NCBI GenBank assembly: GCA_963169595.1
Contig: CAUJFM010000329.1
Location: 1 to 25,283, forward strand
DNA: 25,283 bases
Source: Bacteroidota bacterium
Lineage (GTDB): Bacteria; Bacteroidota; Bacteroidia; Flavobacteriales_F; PHOS-HE28
Direction: 5' to 3'
A model generated the notes under the pieces. The model was not told the origin of the DNA. It did no database searches and was given only the letters and a program-made list of their open reading frames with translations. Below, piece after piece: positions 1 through 6,998 of the stretch. Every line of letters starts with the position of its first letter. The stretch's first letter is position 1. Both the position numbers and the translations under genes were made by a program.

Positions 1-1
1 G

Positions 2-997
2 TCCGTGCTGGGTCCGCTGCTGCTTGTGGCGTGCTCCGATGGGCCCTCCACGGCCACGGAACCACCCGATCCGGCCCCCGTGCAACTGGAGATCGGCCGG
101 CTGGACCGCGACCTGTTCAACGCTCCCGTGGACAGCATGGCGTCGGTCAGTCGCAAGGCCTATGCCACATATGGCGAGTTCTACCGGACCTACATCGAGG
201 ACATCCTTCAGGGGGCGCCCATCGACGACCCGCGCCTGACCATGGTGCTGGCCCGCTTCGTGCACGACCCCGATTGGGCGGCGGCCCAGCAGGCCGCTGA
301 CAGCGTGCTGGGTGATATGGCTACGCAGCGCGCCCAGTTCGAGGCGGCCTTCGGGCGCCTGAAGGTGCTGTTCCCGGACAGTCTGGTGCCGCGCATCATC
401 GCCTTCAACTCGGGCTACAACTACGGCATCTTTCCCACGGACAGTGTGCTGGGGGTGGGCGTGGAGTGGTTCATCGGTAAGGACCATCGGGTGATCGGCT
501 ACCTCGCGCCGGAGGCCTTCCCCCAGTATGTGAAGGACCGCATGGAGCCGGAGATGCTGGTGCCCAGCGCGGTGAAGGGGTGGTTGCTGGTCCACTATGC
601 CCGCGAGGTGAGCGGCGGTGATGTGCTGACGAACCTGGTGGAGGTGGGGAAGGTGATGGCGCTGCTGGATGCGCTGCTGCCGGAGGTGGAGCCCTGGCGC
701 AAGTTCGCGTTCAGCAAGGAGCAGCTGTCCTGGTGCGAGGCCAACGAGACGCAGATCTGGAAGGAGGTGGTGGGCAAGGACCAGCTCTACAGCAAGAAGG
801 CCGCCGACATCGGGCGCCTCTTGAACGATGGTCCCTTCACCAACGGGTTCCCGCGTGAGAGCCCCGGCCACATCGGTGAATGGATCGGCTACCGCATGGT
901 GCGGGCCTACATGGAGGACAACCCCAAGGTGACCTTTGCACAGCTCTTTTCCCTCGACGACCCGCGCCTTGTGCTGAAGAGCTACAAACCCCGCTGA
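2..997 (+). CDS. gldB: GldB-like gliding-motility lipoprotein (5' end cut off)
   Basis: Resembles GldB, a lipoprotein of Bacteroidota needed for gliding in flavobacteria and also present in non-gliders. The frame is open to the window edge. A GTG at position 5 could start it, but that leaves only nine residues before the lipobox LLLVAC (cysteine 10 from that GTG), too short for a signal peptide, so the true start probably lies upstream. After the lipid-anchored cysteine comes a Pro/Thr-rich spacer and then a roughly 300-residue globular domain starting near QLEIGRLDRDLF. Features such as AFNSGYNYGIFPTD, a mid-domain VGVEWFIG and a C-terminal PGHIGEWIGYRMV match the family as I remember it. 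It is followed 19 nt later by gldC, the usual gldB-gldC pairing. Family assignment is by recognition; no known catalytic residues. Confidence 0.85.
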   Translation, partial: SVLGPLLLVACSDGPSTATEPPDPAPVQLEIGRLDRDLFNAPVDSMASVSRKAYATYGEFYRTYIEDILQGAPIDDPRLTMVLARFVHDPDWAAAQQAADSVLGDMATQRAQFEAAFGRLKVLFPDSLVPRIIAFNSGYNYGIFPTDSVLGVGVEWFIGKDHRVIGYLAPEAFPQYVKDRMEPEMLVPSAVKGWLLVHYAREVSGGDVLTNLVEVGKVMALLDALLPEVEPWRKFAFSKEQLSWCEANETQIWKEVVGKDQLYSKKAADIGRLLNDGPFTNGFPRESPGHIGEWIGYRMVRAYMEDNPKVTFAQLFSLDDPRLVLKSYKPR

Positions 998-1016
998 TCC
1001 GCATCACACGACCATC

Positions 1017-1346
1017 ATGAGAACCTCGGAGATCCGCCTGACCGTGCAATTGGATGAGAACAACGTGCCCGAGCGGATCGGGTGGGAGGCGGAGGATGGG
1101 GGCGCGAAGAGCGCCAGCAAGGCCGTGCTGCTTTCGCTGTGGGATGAGCAGGAGAAGAACACCCTGCGGATCGACCTTTGGACGAAGGAGATGACCGTGG
1201 AGGAGATGAAGGCCTTCTTCCACCAGAACATCCTCACCATGGCCGACACCTTCGAGCGGGCCACGGGCGAAGGGAAGATGGCCGCGCAGATGCGGGACTT
1301 CGCCGCCTACTTCGCCGAGCACATGCTGCCGGAGCTGAAGAAGTGA
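1017..1346 (+). CDS. gldC: GldC-like gliding-motility-associated protein
   Basis: A 109-residue protein without signal peptide or membrane segment, matching GldC in size, in the opening segment (EIRLTVQLDENNVPERIGWEA) and in its place directly after gldB. GldC is a small accessory protein of the gliding/T9SS gene set; its biochemical role is not established. The body has an acidic, amphipathic middle (EMTVEEMKAFFHQNILTMAD) and a helical C-terminus. The ATG at 1017 lies 19 nt after the gldB stop and has no clear Shine-Dalgarno, as is common in this phylum. Its stop is only 9 nt from the stop of the convergent engB, leaving little room for a terminator. Confidence 0.85.
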   Translation: MRTSEIRLTVQLDENNVPERIGWEAEDGGAKSASKAVLLSLWDEQEKNTLRIDLWTKEMTVEEMKAFFHQNILTMADTFERATGEGKMAAQMRDFAAYFAEHMLPELKK

Positions 1347-1355
1347 TCGCCGTCC

Positions 1356-1985
1356 TCAGCGGCCACGGCTGCCCCAGTTACGGTTCACATCACCGATGAA
1401 CGCGAGCACTTCATCGCGTCCCTTGTAGGTCTCGGAGGAGGTGAGGAACTGCGTGGGCAGCTGCTCCCAGGTCTTCTTCAAGGTGCGCCGGAACTGGGCC
1501 ACGTTGGCCTGCACCTTCGGTTGGGTCAGCTTGTCGGTCTTGGTGAACACGATCACGAAGGGCAGCCCGTTCTCGCCGAGCCATTGGATCATGTCCAGGT
1601 CGCTCTGCTGCGGTTCCAGCCGGCTGTCCACCAGCACGAAGGTGCACTGCAGGTTCTCGCGTTCGCGGAGGTAGGTGTGGATCATCTGCTGCCACACGGC
1701 GCGTTCCGCCTTGCTCGCCTTGGCGAACCCATATCCGGGCAGGTCGGCCAGCATCCAGGGCTGGTCACTGTCGATGGTGCCCTGCACGAGGAAGTGCTCC
1801 ACGTTGCGCGTCCGTCCGGGCGTGTTGCTCACCCGGGCGAGCTTCCCGATGTTGCACAGCATGTTGATCAGCGAGCTCTTGCCCACGTTGCTGCGGCCGA
1901 TAAAGGCATACTCAGGCAGGGTGGGCTTGGGCCAGTGCTTGGCCTCGCGGCCACTGCCGAGGTGTTCGGCCTTCAGGGAACGCAT
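1356..1985 (-). CDS. engB: Ribosome biogenesis GTPase EngB (YihA/YsxC)
   Basis: A 209-residue GTPase of the TrmE-Era-EngA-EngB superfamily, which in studied bacteria helps assemble the large ribosomal subunit. All G motifs are visible: G1 GRSNVGKS (residues 30-37), the G2 threonine in NTPGRTRN (about 59), G3 DLPG (81-84, followed by YGFA as is typical of EngB), G4 TKTD (148-151) and a G5-like TSSET (182-186). Length is normal for the family. The ATG at 1985 directly follows the TGA of the upstream hydrolase gene (TGA|ATG with no spacer), so the two are probably co-transcribed and translationally coupled. EngB genes sit near mraZ in other Bacteroidota as well. Confidence 0.95.
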   Translation of the reverse strand: MRSLKAEHLGSGREAKHWPKPTLPEYAFIGRSNVGKSSLINMLCNIGKLARVSNTPGRTRNVEHFLVQGTIDSDQPWMLADLPGYGFAKASKAERAVWQQMIHTYLRERENLQCTFVLVDSRLEPQQSDLDMIQWLGENGLPFVIVFTKTDKLTQPKVQANVAQFRRTLKKTWEQLPTQFLTSSETYKGRDEVLAFIGDVNRNWGSRGR

Positions 1986-2753
1986 TCACCCCAGGGTCTT
2001 ATCCAGCCAGGCCCCCAGGATGGCGTTGAACTGCTCGGGCTGTTCCATCATCGGGGCATGGCCGCACGCGTCGATCCAGTGCAGCTCGCTGTGGGGGATC
2101 AAGCTGTGGAACTCCTCCGCCACATGCGGCGGGGTGATGGTGTCCTGCCGTCCCCAGATCAGCAGCACGGGCATGCGCATCTTGGGCAGCTCGCCCGCCA
2201 TATTGTGGCGGATGGCGCTCTTGGCCAGGGACAGAATGCGGATGAGCTTGGCCTTGTCGTTCACGGTCTCGTAGCACTCCTCCACCAGTTCGTCGGTGAC
2301 GTGCTTCGGGTCGTGGAAGGTGAGGGCGATCTTCTGACGCAGGTAGGACTTGTCCTCCCGACGGGGGAAGCTGCCCCCGAAGGCGTTCTCGTAAAGGCCG
2401 CTGCTCCCGGTAAGGACCAGGCTCCGCACGGTCTCCGGTGAACGGCTGCAGTAGACCAGGGCCACATGGCCCCCGAGGGAGTTGCCGAGCAGGTTCACCT
2501 GGGCGAAGCCCTTGTGCCGGATGAACCGTTCCAGGAAGCGCGCCAGGTTGTCCACGTTGGTGGACAGCATGGGCAGGGTATAGAGCGGCAGGATGGGCAC
2601 CAGCACCCGGTACCGCGGCGTGAAATGATCGAAGAGCGGGCCGAAGTTGCTCAGCGCCCCGAACAGCCCGTGCAACAGGATGATGGGCGGGCCATCGCCT
2701 GCTTCCAGATACCGGAACTCCCCTTCTTCCTTCAACTGTCGTTCGTTCCCCAT
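1986..2753 (-). CDS. Alpha/beta-fold hydrolase
   Basis: A 255-residue cytoplasmic alpha/beta hydrolase with no signal peptide. The oxyanion-hole motif is HGLFG (residues 28-32). The nucleophile elbow is GNSLGG (Ser92), the acid is Asp204 in WGRQDTITPP, and the histidine is His232 in CGHAPMMEQPEQF, so the catalytic triad is complete. The substrate cannot be read from sequence; similarity is to the general proline iminopeptidase/epoxide hydrolase/MhpC-type group. I chose the ATG at 2753, not the far upstream candidate at 2825. The shorter form starts MGNERQ, just before the first beta-strand, and sits 18 nt downstream of a perfect TAnnTTTG promoter element. Its stop adjoins the engB start codon. 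Confidence 0.85.
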   Translation of the reverse strand: MGNERQLKEEGEFRYLEAGDGPPIILLHGLFGALSNFGPLFDHFTPRYRVLVPILPLYTLPMLSTNVDNLARFLERFIRHKGFAQVNLLGNSLGGHVALVYCSRSPETVRSLVLTGSSGLYENAFGGSFPRREDKSYLRQKIALTFHDPKHVTDELVEECYETVNDKAKLIRILSLAKSAIRHNMAGELPKMRMPVLLIWGRQDTITPPHVAEEFHSLIPHSELHWIDACGHAPMMEQPEQFNAILGAWLDKTLG

Positions 2754-2771
2754 GACGGATCGCGTTCCGAC

Positions 2772-2779
2772 CAAAGGTA
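2772..2779 (-). promoter_or_regulatory. Bacteroidota -7 promoter element for hydrolase-engB
   Basis: Read on the minus strand this is TACCTTTG, a perfect match to the TAnnTTTG -7 consensus of the Bacteroidota primary sigma factor. It lies 18 nt before the ATG at 2753, which fits a short leader. A convincing -33 TTTG is not present at the expected distance; the nearest candidate is a weak CTTCC around 2798-2802. Position and match are direct observations; promoter activity is inferred. Confidence 0.55.
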
Positions 2780-2890
2780 GTGGGTGCGGCCCATGCGGAA
2801 GTCCGCGCCGGGCGTGCCTTTCCACAGTGACCTGTGGACGCTTTGCCCGGATGGCCCCCGGTGCGGCCTCTGCCCGGCCATCCCTTTGAG

Positions 2891-2918
2891 CACTTCAGGG
2901 GGTGCCCCACTTCAGGGG
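2891..2918. repeat. 11-bp direct repeat in the divergent control region
   Basis: The sequence CACTTCAGGGG occurs at 2891-2901 and again at 2908-2918, a 17-bp period. The spacing between the copies contains GGGGTGCCCC, which can pair with itself. The element lies between the hydrolase promoter and the mraZ operator. No known binding site is recognised here; chance similarity in a G-rich stretch is possible. Confidence 0.35.
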
Positions 2919-2946
2919 CGGGCAGGGTGCGGAAGTTGTTCATTTC

Positions 2947-2961
2947 CCCCACTTTGCCCCA
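2947..2961 (-). promoter_or_regulatory. Second MraZ-like box pair, opposite orientation
   Basis: On the minus strand two TGGGG boxes (2961-2957 and 2951-2947) lie exactly 10 bp apart. The second sits in AAAGTGGGGGAAA, close to the AAAGTGGGGCAA of the third box in the mraZ-proximal operator. The pair is about 100 bp upstream of that operator and faces the hydrolase-engB direction, though about 170 bp from that promoter. The boxes are seen in the sequence; binding by MraZ is inferred from the spacing rule. A chance G-tract is the main alternative. Confidence 0.4.
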
Positions 2962-3057
2962 CCCCCGGTTTTGCTGGGTTTTCTTAGTGTTTCTCGGGCA
3001 TGTCGCAACATATGCCTAGCTTGGCCGTTGAAAAATTATCAACAAATAGGACTAAAG

Positions 3058-3082
3058 TGGGAGTAAGTGGGTGAAAGTGGGG
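3058..3082 (+). promoter_or_regulatory. MraZ operator: three TGGGN boxes at 10-bp spacing
   Basis: Three direct repeats TGGGA (3058-3062), TGGGT (3068-3072) and TGGGG (3078-3082) are each separated by five bases, giving an exact 10-bp period. Each sits in an A/G-rich context of the form AAGTGGG. MraZ from E. coli binds TGGGN repeats separated by 5 nt upstream of mraZ, and Mycoplasma MraZ recognises similar AAAGTG repeats, so this is a near-textbook operator. It lies immediately upstream of, and over the likely -33 region of, the proposed mraZ promoter. That geometry fits autorepression of the dcw run. Confidence 0.85.
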
Positions 3083-3091
3083 CAATTAGCC

Positions 3092-3099
3092 TACTTTCG
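3092..3099 (+). promoter_or_regulatory. Probable -7 element of the mraZ/dcw promoter
   Basis: TACTTTCG matches TAnnTTTG at seven of eight positions and ends 24 nt before the mraZ ATG. The -33 position would fall inside the MraZ boxes. The same octamer occurs just before the glycosyltransferase gene at 21617, which suggests that TACTTTCG may be a usual variant in this genome. A weaker candidate, TAGCTTGG at 3017-3024, lies farther upstream. Confidence 0.5.
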
Positions 3100-3123
3100 C
3101 GTCCATTCCGCGCACACGCTGGC

Positions 3124-3588
3124 ATGCTCAATCTCCTGGGTGAATACGATCTCCGGCTGGACGCCAAAGGGCGGCTGACGCTCCCTGCCGGGCTGCGCAA
3201 GCAGCTCGATGGCGAGCTCCAGAAGGGCTTCGTGGTCAACCGGGATGTGTTCAAGCCCTGCCTCGTGCTCTACCCCATGGCCGAATGGGAGCAGACGCAA
3301 TCCATGATGCGGCGACTCAACCGCTTCGTGGAGAAGAACCTCGAGTTCATCCGGCGCTTCATGAATGGAGCGACCCAGGTCGAGCTCGATCCCAGCGATC
3401 GTCTGCTGCTGCCGAAAGCCTTGATGGACTATGCCGGCATCGGCAAGGACATCAAGATGATCGGAATGATGGACCGTGTGGAGATCTGGAGCAAGGAGGG
3501 CCATGCCAACATGCAGCGCGAGAAGGTGGACCTCACTGCCCTTGCCGAGGATGTCATGGGCAGCCTAGGCAACGCGGATGCACAGTGA
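3124..3588 (+). CDS. mraZ: Transcriptional regulator MraZ
   Basis: A 154-residue protein with two SpoVT/AbrB-type half-domains, as in MraZ. The first carries GEYDLRLDAKGRLTLP (residues 6-21, DxKGR motif). The second carries LDPSDRLLLPKALMDYAG, with the matching DxxxR, followed by IKMIGMMDRVEIWSKE. MraZ forms rings that bind tandem TGGGN repeats and represses the dcw operon that it heads. I chose the ATG at 3124. The open frame reaches back to a GTG at 3067, but that would put the operator and promoter inside the gene, and the family begins about here. The gene overlaps rsmH by 11 nt. Likely autoregulated through the boxes at 3058-3082. Confidence 0.95.
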   Translation: MLNLLGEYDLRLDAKGRLTLPAGLRKQLDGELQKGFVVNRDVFKPCLVLYPMAEWEQTQSMMRRLNRFVEKNLEFIRRFMNGATQVELDPSDRLLLPKALMDYAGIGKDIKMIGMMDRVEIWSKEGHANMQREKVDLTALAEDVMGSLGNADAQ

Positions 3589-4483
3589 GTATCACGCTCC
3601 CGTTCTTTTACAAGCCTGTATCGATGGGTTGAACATCCGTCCCGACGGCGTCTATGTGGACGTGACGTTCGGGGGCGGTGGTCACAGCCGTGCCATCCTG
3701 GAGCGACTGGGTCCGAGGGGGCGATTGATCGCCTTCGACCGCGATCGTGATGCGTGGGCCAATGCCCCGCAGGATGAGCGCTTCACCTTGGTCCGTTCCG
3801 ACTTCCGCTGGCTGAGGAACCACTTGCGTTACCTCCATGCCCTGCCTGTGGATGGCCTGCTGGGCGACCTCGGTGTGAGCAGTCATCAGTTCGACACGGC
3901 CGGCCGTGGCTTCAGCTTCCGCTTCGAGGGTCCGCTGGACATGCGCATGGACCGACGTGCACGCCGCACCGCCGCCGAACTGCTGGCCGGGTCCGATGAG
4001 CACACGCTGGCCACCCTGCTGCGCACCTATGGTGAAGTGGATGGTGCGCACCGCGTGGCGAAGCAGTTGGTGCGTGCCGGAGCCGAGCGGCGCATCCGCA
4101 GCACGACCGACCTGGTCGAGGCGCTGCGTCCGGTGACGCCCCGTGGCCGGGAGAGCAGCTTCCTGGCGCAGGTGTTCCAGGCCTTGCGGATCGCGGTGAA
4201 CGACGAGCTCGGCTCGCTGGAGTCGCTGCTGAAGCAGAGCGCCGAGGTGATCCGGCCGGGTGGACGCCTGGTGATCATCAGCTACCACAGCCTGGAGGAC
4301 CGCCTGGTGAAGAACTGGATGCGTGCCGGCGATCTGGGAGGTGAGGAGATCAAGGACCTCTACGGCAACCGGCTGCGGCCGTTCGACCCCTTGAGCAGCA
4401 AGGCCATTCAACCCTCCGAACAGGAGGTCATCGACAATCCCCGGGCGCGCAGCGCCCGGTTACGCATAGCCCAACGCACATGA
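3578..4483 (+). CDS. rsmH: 16S rRNA (cytosine-1402 N4)-methyltransferase RsmH
   Basis: A 301-residue protein of the MraW/RsmH family, which uses S-adenosylmethionine to methylate N4 of C1402 in 16S rRNA at the ribosomal P site. Seen motifs: the opening EYHAPVLLQACIDGL, the SAM-binding loop VDVTFGGGGHS (residues 27-37), GDLGVSSHQFD (96-106) followed by RGFSFR, then SYHSLEDR (245-252) and the C-terminal NPRARSARLR (287-296). Length is typical. The start codon lies inside mraZ (11-nt overlap) and its TGA overlaps the ftsL ATG by 4 nt, placing it firmly in the dcw run. Confidence 0.97.
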   Translation: MHSEYHAPVLLQACIDGLNIRPDGVYVDVTFGGGGHSRAILERLGPRGRLIAFDRDRDAWANAPQDERFTLVRSDFRWLRNHLRYLHALPVDGLLGDLGVSSHQFDTAGRGFSFRFEGPLDMRMDRRARRTAAELLAGSDEHTLATLLRTYGEVDGAHRVAKQLVRAGAERRIRSTTDLVEALRPVTPRGRESSFLAQVFQALRIAVNDELGSLESLLKQSAEVIRPGGRLVIISYHSLEDRLVKNWMRAGDLGGEEIKDLYGNRLRPFDPLSSKAIQPSEQEVIDNPRARSARLRIAQRT

Positions 4484-4893
4484 ACCGGATGCGTGAACAG
4501 AAGCAGGAGCCCGCGAAGAAGCCCGAGAAGGCTTCCGCCCCGGCGCGTCCCGCCCTGCCGATCTCGGTCATCAACCTCCTCAACGGGTCGTGGCTGACCC
4601 GCGAGAATGTGCTGGGCAACATGAAGTTCATCCTCTTCTGCGCGGGGATGATGATCCTCTACATCGCCTACGGCTACCATACAGAGCGTACCGTGCGTGA
4701 GCTGGACCGCACCGGCGGCGAGCTGAAGGAGCTGCGGTCCGAGTACATCACCATCCGTGCCCGCCTGGAGAAGCTCGAGCAGCAAAGCCAGGTGGCCGCA
4801 GGCATCAGTGCGCTGGGTCTGGAGGAGAGCCGCGTACCCCCGGTGAAGATCGAGGTGGATCCCCGCGAATTGGAAACGACCCGGACCCCATGA
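4480..4893 (+). CDS. ftsL: FtsL-like bitopic division protein
   Basis: A 137-residue small membrane protein in the ftsL position between rsmH and ftsI. It has a Lys/Pro/Ala-rich cytoplasmic tail of about 47 residues, one membrane segment (about 48-66, KFILFCAGMMILYIAYGY) and then a charged, heptad-like coiled coil (about 69-105). FtsL sequences diverge strongly, so the call rests on topology, coiled coil and context. In studied bacteria FtsL joins FtsQ and FtsB and activates FtsW-FtsI. The Bacteroidota version begins with a longer N-terminal tail than the E. coli protein. ATGA overlaps link it to rsmH upstream and ftsI downstream. Confidence 0.85.
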   Translation: MNRMREQKQEPAKKPEKASAPARPALPISVINLLNGSWLTRENVLGNMKFILFCAGMMILYIAYGYHTERTVRELDRTGGELKELRSEYITIRARLEKLEQQSQVAAGISALGLEESRVPPVKIEVDPRELETTRTP

Positions 4894-6998
4894 GCGATCG
4901 CACGCAACTGAAGGCCCGGGCCAACATCGTGTACCTGCTGATGGTGCTCTTCGCGCTGGCCATCGCCGTGAAGCTCTTCACCATCCAGCTGGTGGAGGGC
5001 GACAAGTGGCGCGCCAAGGCGGAGCACGTGAGCACCGCCTACCGCACCGTGCAGCCCGACCGCGGACATATCTACAGTGAGGACGGCCGGTTGCTGGCCA
5101 CCAGCGTGCCCGAGTACGACGTGCGTATGGACATGGCCTCCAATGCGCTCACCGATGAGCTGTTCCGCGCCAACATCGATTCGCTGAGCTGGCATCTGGC
5201 CAACCTGTTCGGTGACCGCACGGCGGCCGAGTACAAGCGGGACCTCACGGATGCGCGCAAGCGCCGCGACCGCTACTTCCTCGTGAAGCGCAAGGCGGAC
5301 CATGCCCAGGTCCAGGAGCTGCGCCAGTTCCCGCTATACCGCGAGGGTCGCTACAAGAGCGGGCTTGTCACCGAGAAGCGCACCGTGCGGGTGCGTCCCT
5401 TCGGCCGGCTGGCCTCGCGCACCGTGGGCTATGTGCTGCGCGACAGCAGTGCGATCGGGCTCGAGGGAGGCTACGACAATTGGTTGAAGGGGACCACGGG
5501 CCGCAGGCTGGAACGCCGGTTGACCGGTGGGGTCTGGATGCCCATGGACGAAGGTGATGGCGTGGACCCGGTTCCCGGATCCGACATCCACACCACCATC
5601 GACATCAACCTGCAGGATGTGGCCGATGCCGCCTTGGAGAAGCAGTTGCGACACCATGGTGCCCAGTACGGCACTGTGGTCGTGATGGAGGTGGCCACGG
5701 GCTATGTGAAGGCCATCAGCAACCTCACCCGTGTGAACGACAGCGTGTACGTGGAATCGCTGAACCACGCGATCGGCGGTGCCACCGAGCCGGGTTCCAC
5801 CTTCAAGCTGGCCTCGCTGATGGTGGGTCTCGAGGATGGGCTGATCAAGCCCACCGACACCGTGGACACGCGGCGGGGCCGGGTGCGATACCATGACCGG
5901 GAGATGGTCGACTCCCACGAAGGTGGCTATGGCCGCATCACCGTGCAGCGCGCCCTGGAGGTCTCCGCGAACACCGGCATCAGCCTGGCCGTGTACAAGG
6001 CCTACCAGAAGGATCCCAAGCGCTTCGTGGAGGGCTTGAAACGCATGGGACTGCACCAGCCCACCGGCGTGATGGTACCCGGTGAGCCGGTGCCCACCCT
6101 GCGGGGCCCGGCCGAGAAAGGCTGGAGCGGGGTGAGCCTCCCGTGGATGAGCATCGGTTACGAGGTGGCACTGACACCGCTCCAGGTCCTCACCTTCTAC
6201 AATGCTGTGGCGAACGATGGCCGCATGCTGCAGCCCCAGTTCGTGAGCCGCATCACGCGCAACGGTCGCACCGTGGAGGAGTTCGGGCCGAAGGTGATGA
6301 ACGAGCGCATCGCCTCCGAGGCCACGCTCGCCGCCGTGCACGATATGCTGGTGGGCGTGGTGGACAGCGGCACGGCGATCAACCTAAAAGCGGCCCACTT
6401 CAAGATCGCGGGCAAGACCGGCACGGCGCAGATCGCGCGGAACGGCAGCTACAAGGAACATGGCATCAGCTATCAGGCTTCGTTCGTCGGCTACTTCCCT
6501 GCCGATGCGCCGAAGTACAGCTGCATCGTGGTGGTGAACGGTCCCACCACCAGCGGCTATTACGGCAACGTGGTGGCCGGTCCCATCTTCAAGGAGATCG
6601 CGGACAAGATCTACAGCAACCGCCTGGAGCTGCAGCAACCCACGCAGCTGGCGGCGGCCACCGGTCCGCGGACGCCGGTGAGCATGAGCGGTTATGCCGG
6701 TGACCTGCGCACGGTGTTCACGGCCCTGCATGTGCCCTATGAGACATCCGCGGAAGGGGAGTGGGTGACCACAGAAGCGGAGGACAGCACGGTGGTATTG
6801 AAGCACCGCGTGATCCCTTCCGATGCGCTGGACCTGGTGCCGAACGTGATGGGCATGGGCCTGCGCGACGCCCTGTACATCCTCGAGAACTGCGGTCTCC
6901 GCGTACGTGTCCAGGGCAGCGGCATGGTCCGCAGGCAATCGCTCCCGCCCGGCACGCGTGCCCGTCAGGGATCCACCATCCTCATCGAGCTGACATGA
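4890..6998 (+). CDS. ftsI: Septal peptidoglycan transpeptidase FtsI (class B PBP) with PASTA domain
   Basis: A 702-residue class B penicillin-binding protein. Membrane anchor at about residues 11-33, then the dimerisation/pedestal region (about 50-235, including DRGHIYSEDGRLLATS), and a transpeptidase domain with the three active-site motifs: STFK (Ser303 the acylated serine), SAN (359-361) and KTGT (509-512). A C-terminal PASTA domain spans about 646-702 (DLVPNVMGMGLRDALYILE). It cross-links septal wall made by FtsW. PASTA on this protein is common in Gram-positives and in Bacteroidota but absent from E. coli FtsI. The gene overlaps ftsL and murE by 4 nt each (ATGA). Confidence 0.95.
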   Translation: MSDRTQLKARANIVYLLMVLFALAIAVKLFTIQLVEGDKWRAKAEHVSTAYRTVQPDRGHIYSEDGRLLATSVPEYDVRMDMASNALTDELFRANIDSLSWHLANLFGDRTAAEYKRDLTDARKRRDRYFLVKRKADHAQVQELRQFPLYREGRYKSGLVTEKRTVRVRPFGRLASRTVGYVLRDSSAIGLEGGYDNWLKGTTGRRLERRLTGGVWMPMDEGDGVDPVPGSDIHTTIDINLQDVADAALEKQLRHHGAQYGTVVVMEVATGYVKAISNLTRVNDSVYVESLNHAIGGATEPGSTFKLASLMVGLEDGLIKPTDTVDTRRGRVRYHDREMVDSHEGGYGRITVQRALEVSANTGISLAVYKAYQKDPKRFVEGLKRMGLHQPTGVMVPGEPVPTLRGPAEKGWSGVSLPWMSIGYEVALTPLQVLTFYNAVANDGRMLQPQFVSRITRNGRTVEEFGPKVMNERIASEATLAAVHDMLVGVVDSGTAINLKAAHFKIAGKTGTAQIARNGSYKEHGISYQASFVGYFPADAPKYSCIVVVNGPTTSGYYGNVVAGPIFKEIADKIYSNRLELQQPTQLAAATGPRTPVSMSGYAGDLRTVFTALHVPYETSAEGEWVTTEAEDSTVVLKHRVIPSDALDLVPNVMGMGLRDALYILENCGLRVRVQGSGMVRRQSLPPGTRARQGSTILIELT

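Noticed and set aside
3027..3043. Short inverted repeat GTTGA-N7-TCAAC in the mraZ upstream region
   Set aside because: The arms are only 5 bp and the spacer is AT-rich; this is expected by chance, so it was not listed as an operator.
3067..3123. Extended mraZ start at GTG 3067
   Set aside because: It would place the MraZ boxes and the -7 element inside the gene, and the added residues are not part of the MraZ fold.
6761..6994. Extended N-terminus for murE
   Set aside because: The extra frame overlaps the PASTA-coding part of ftsI and is low-complexity. The ATG at 6995 gives the normal MurE N-terminus and the typical ATGA overlap.
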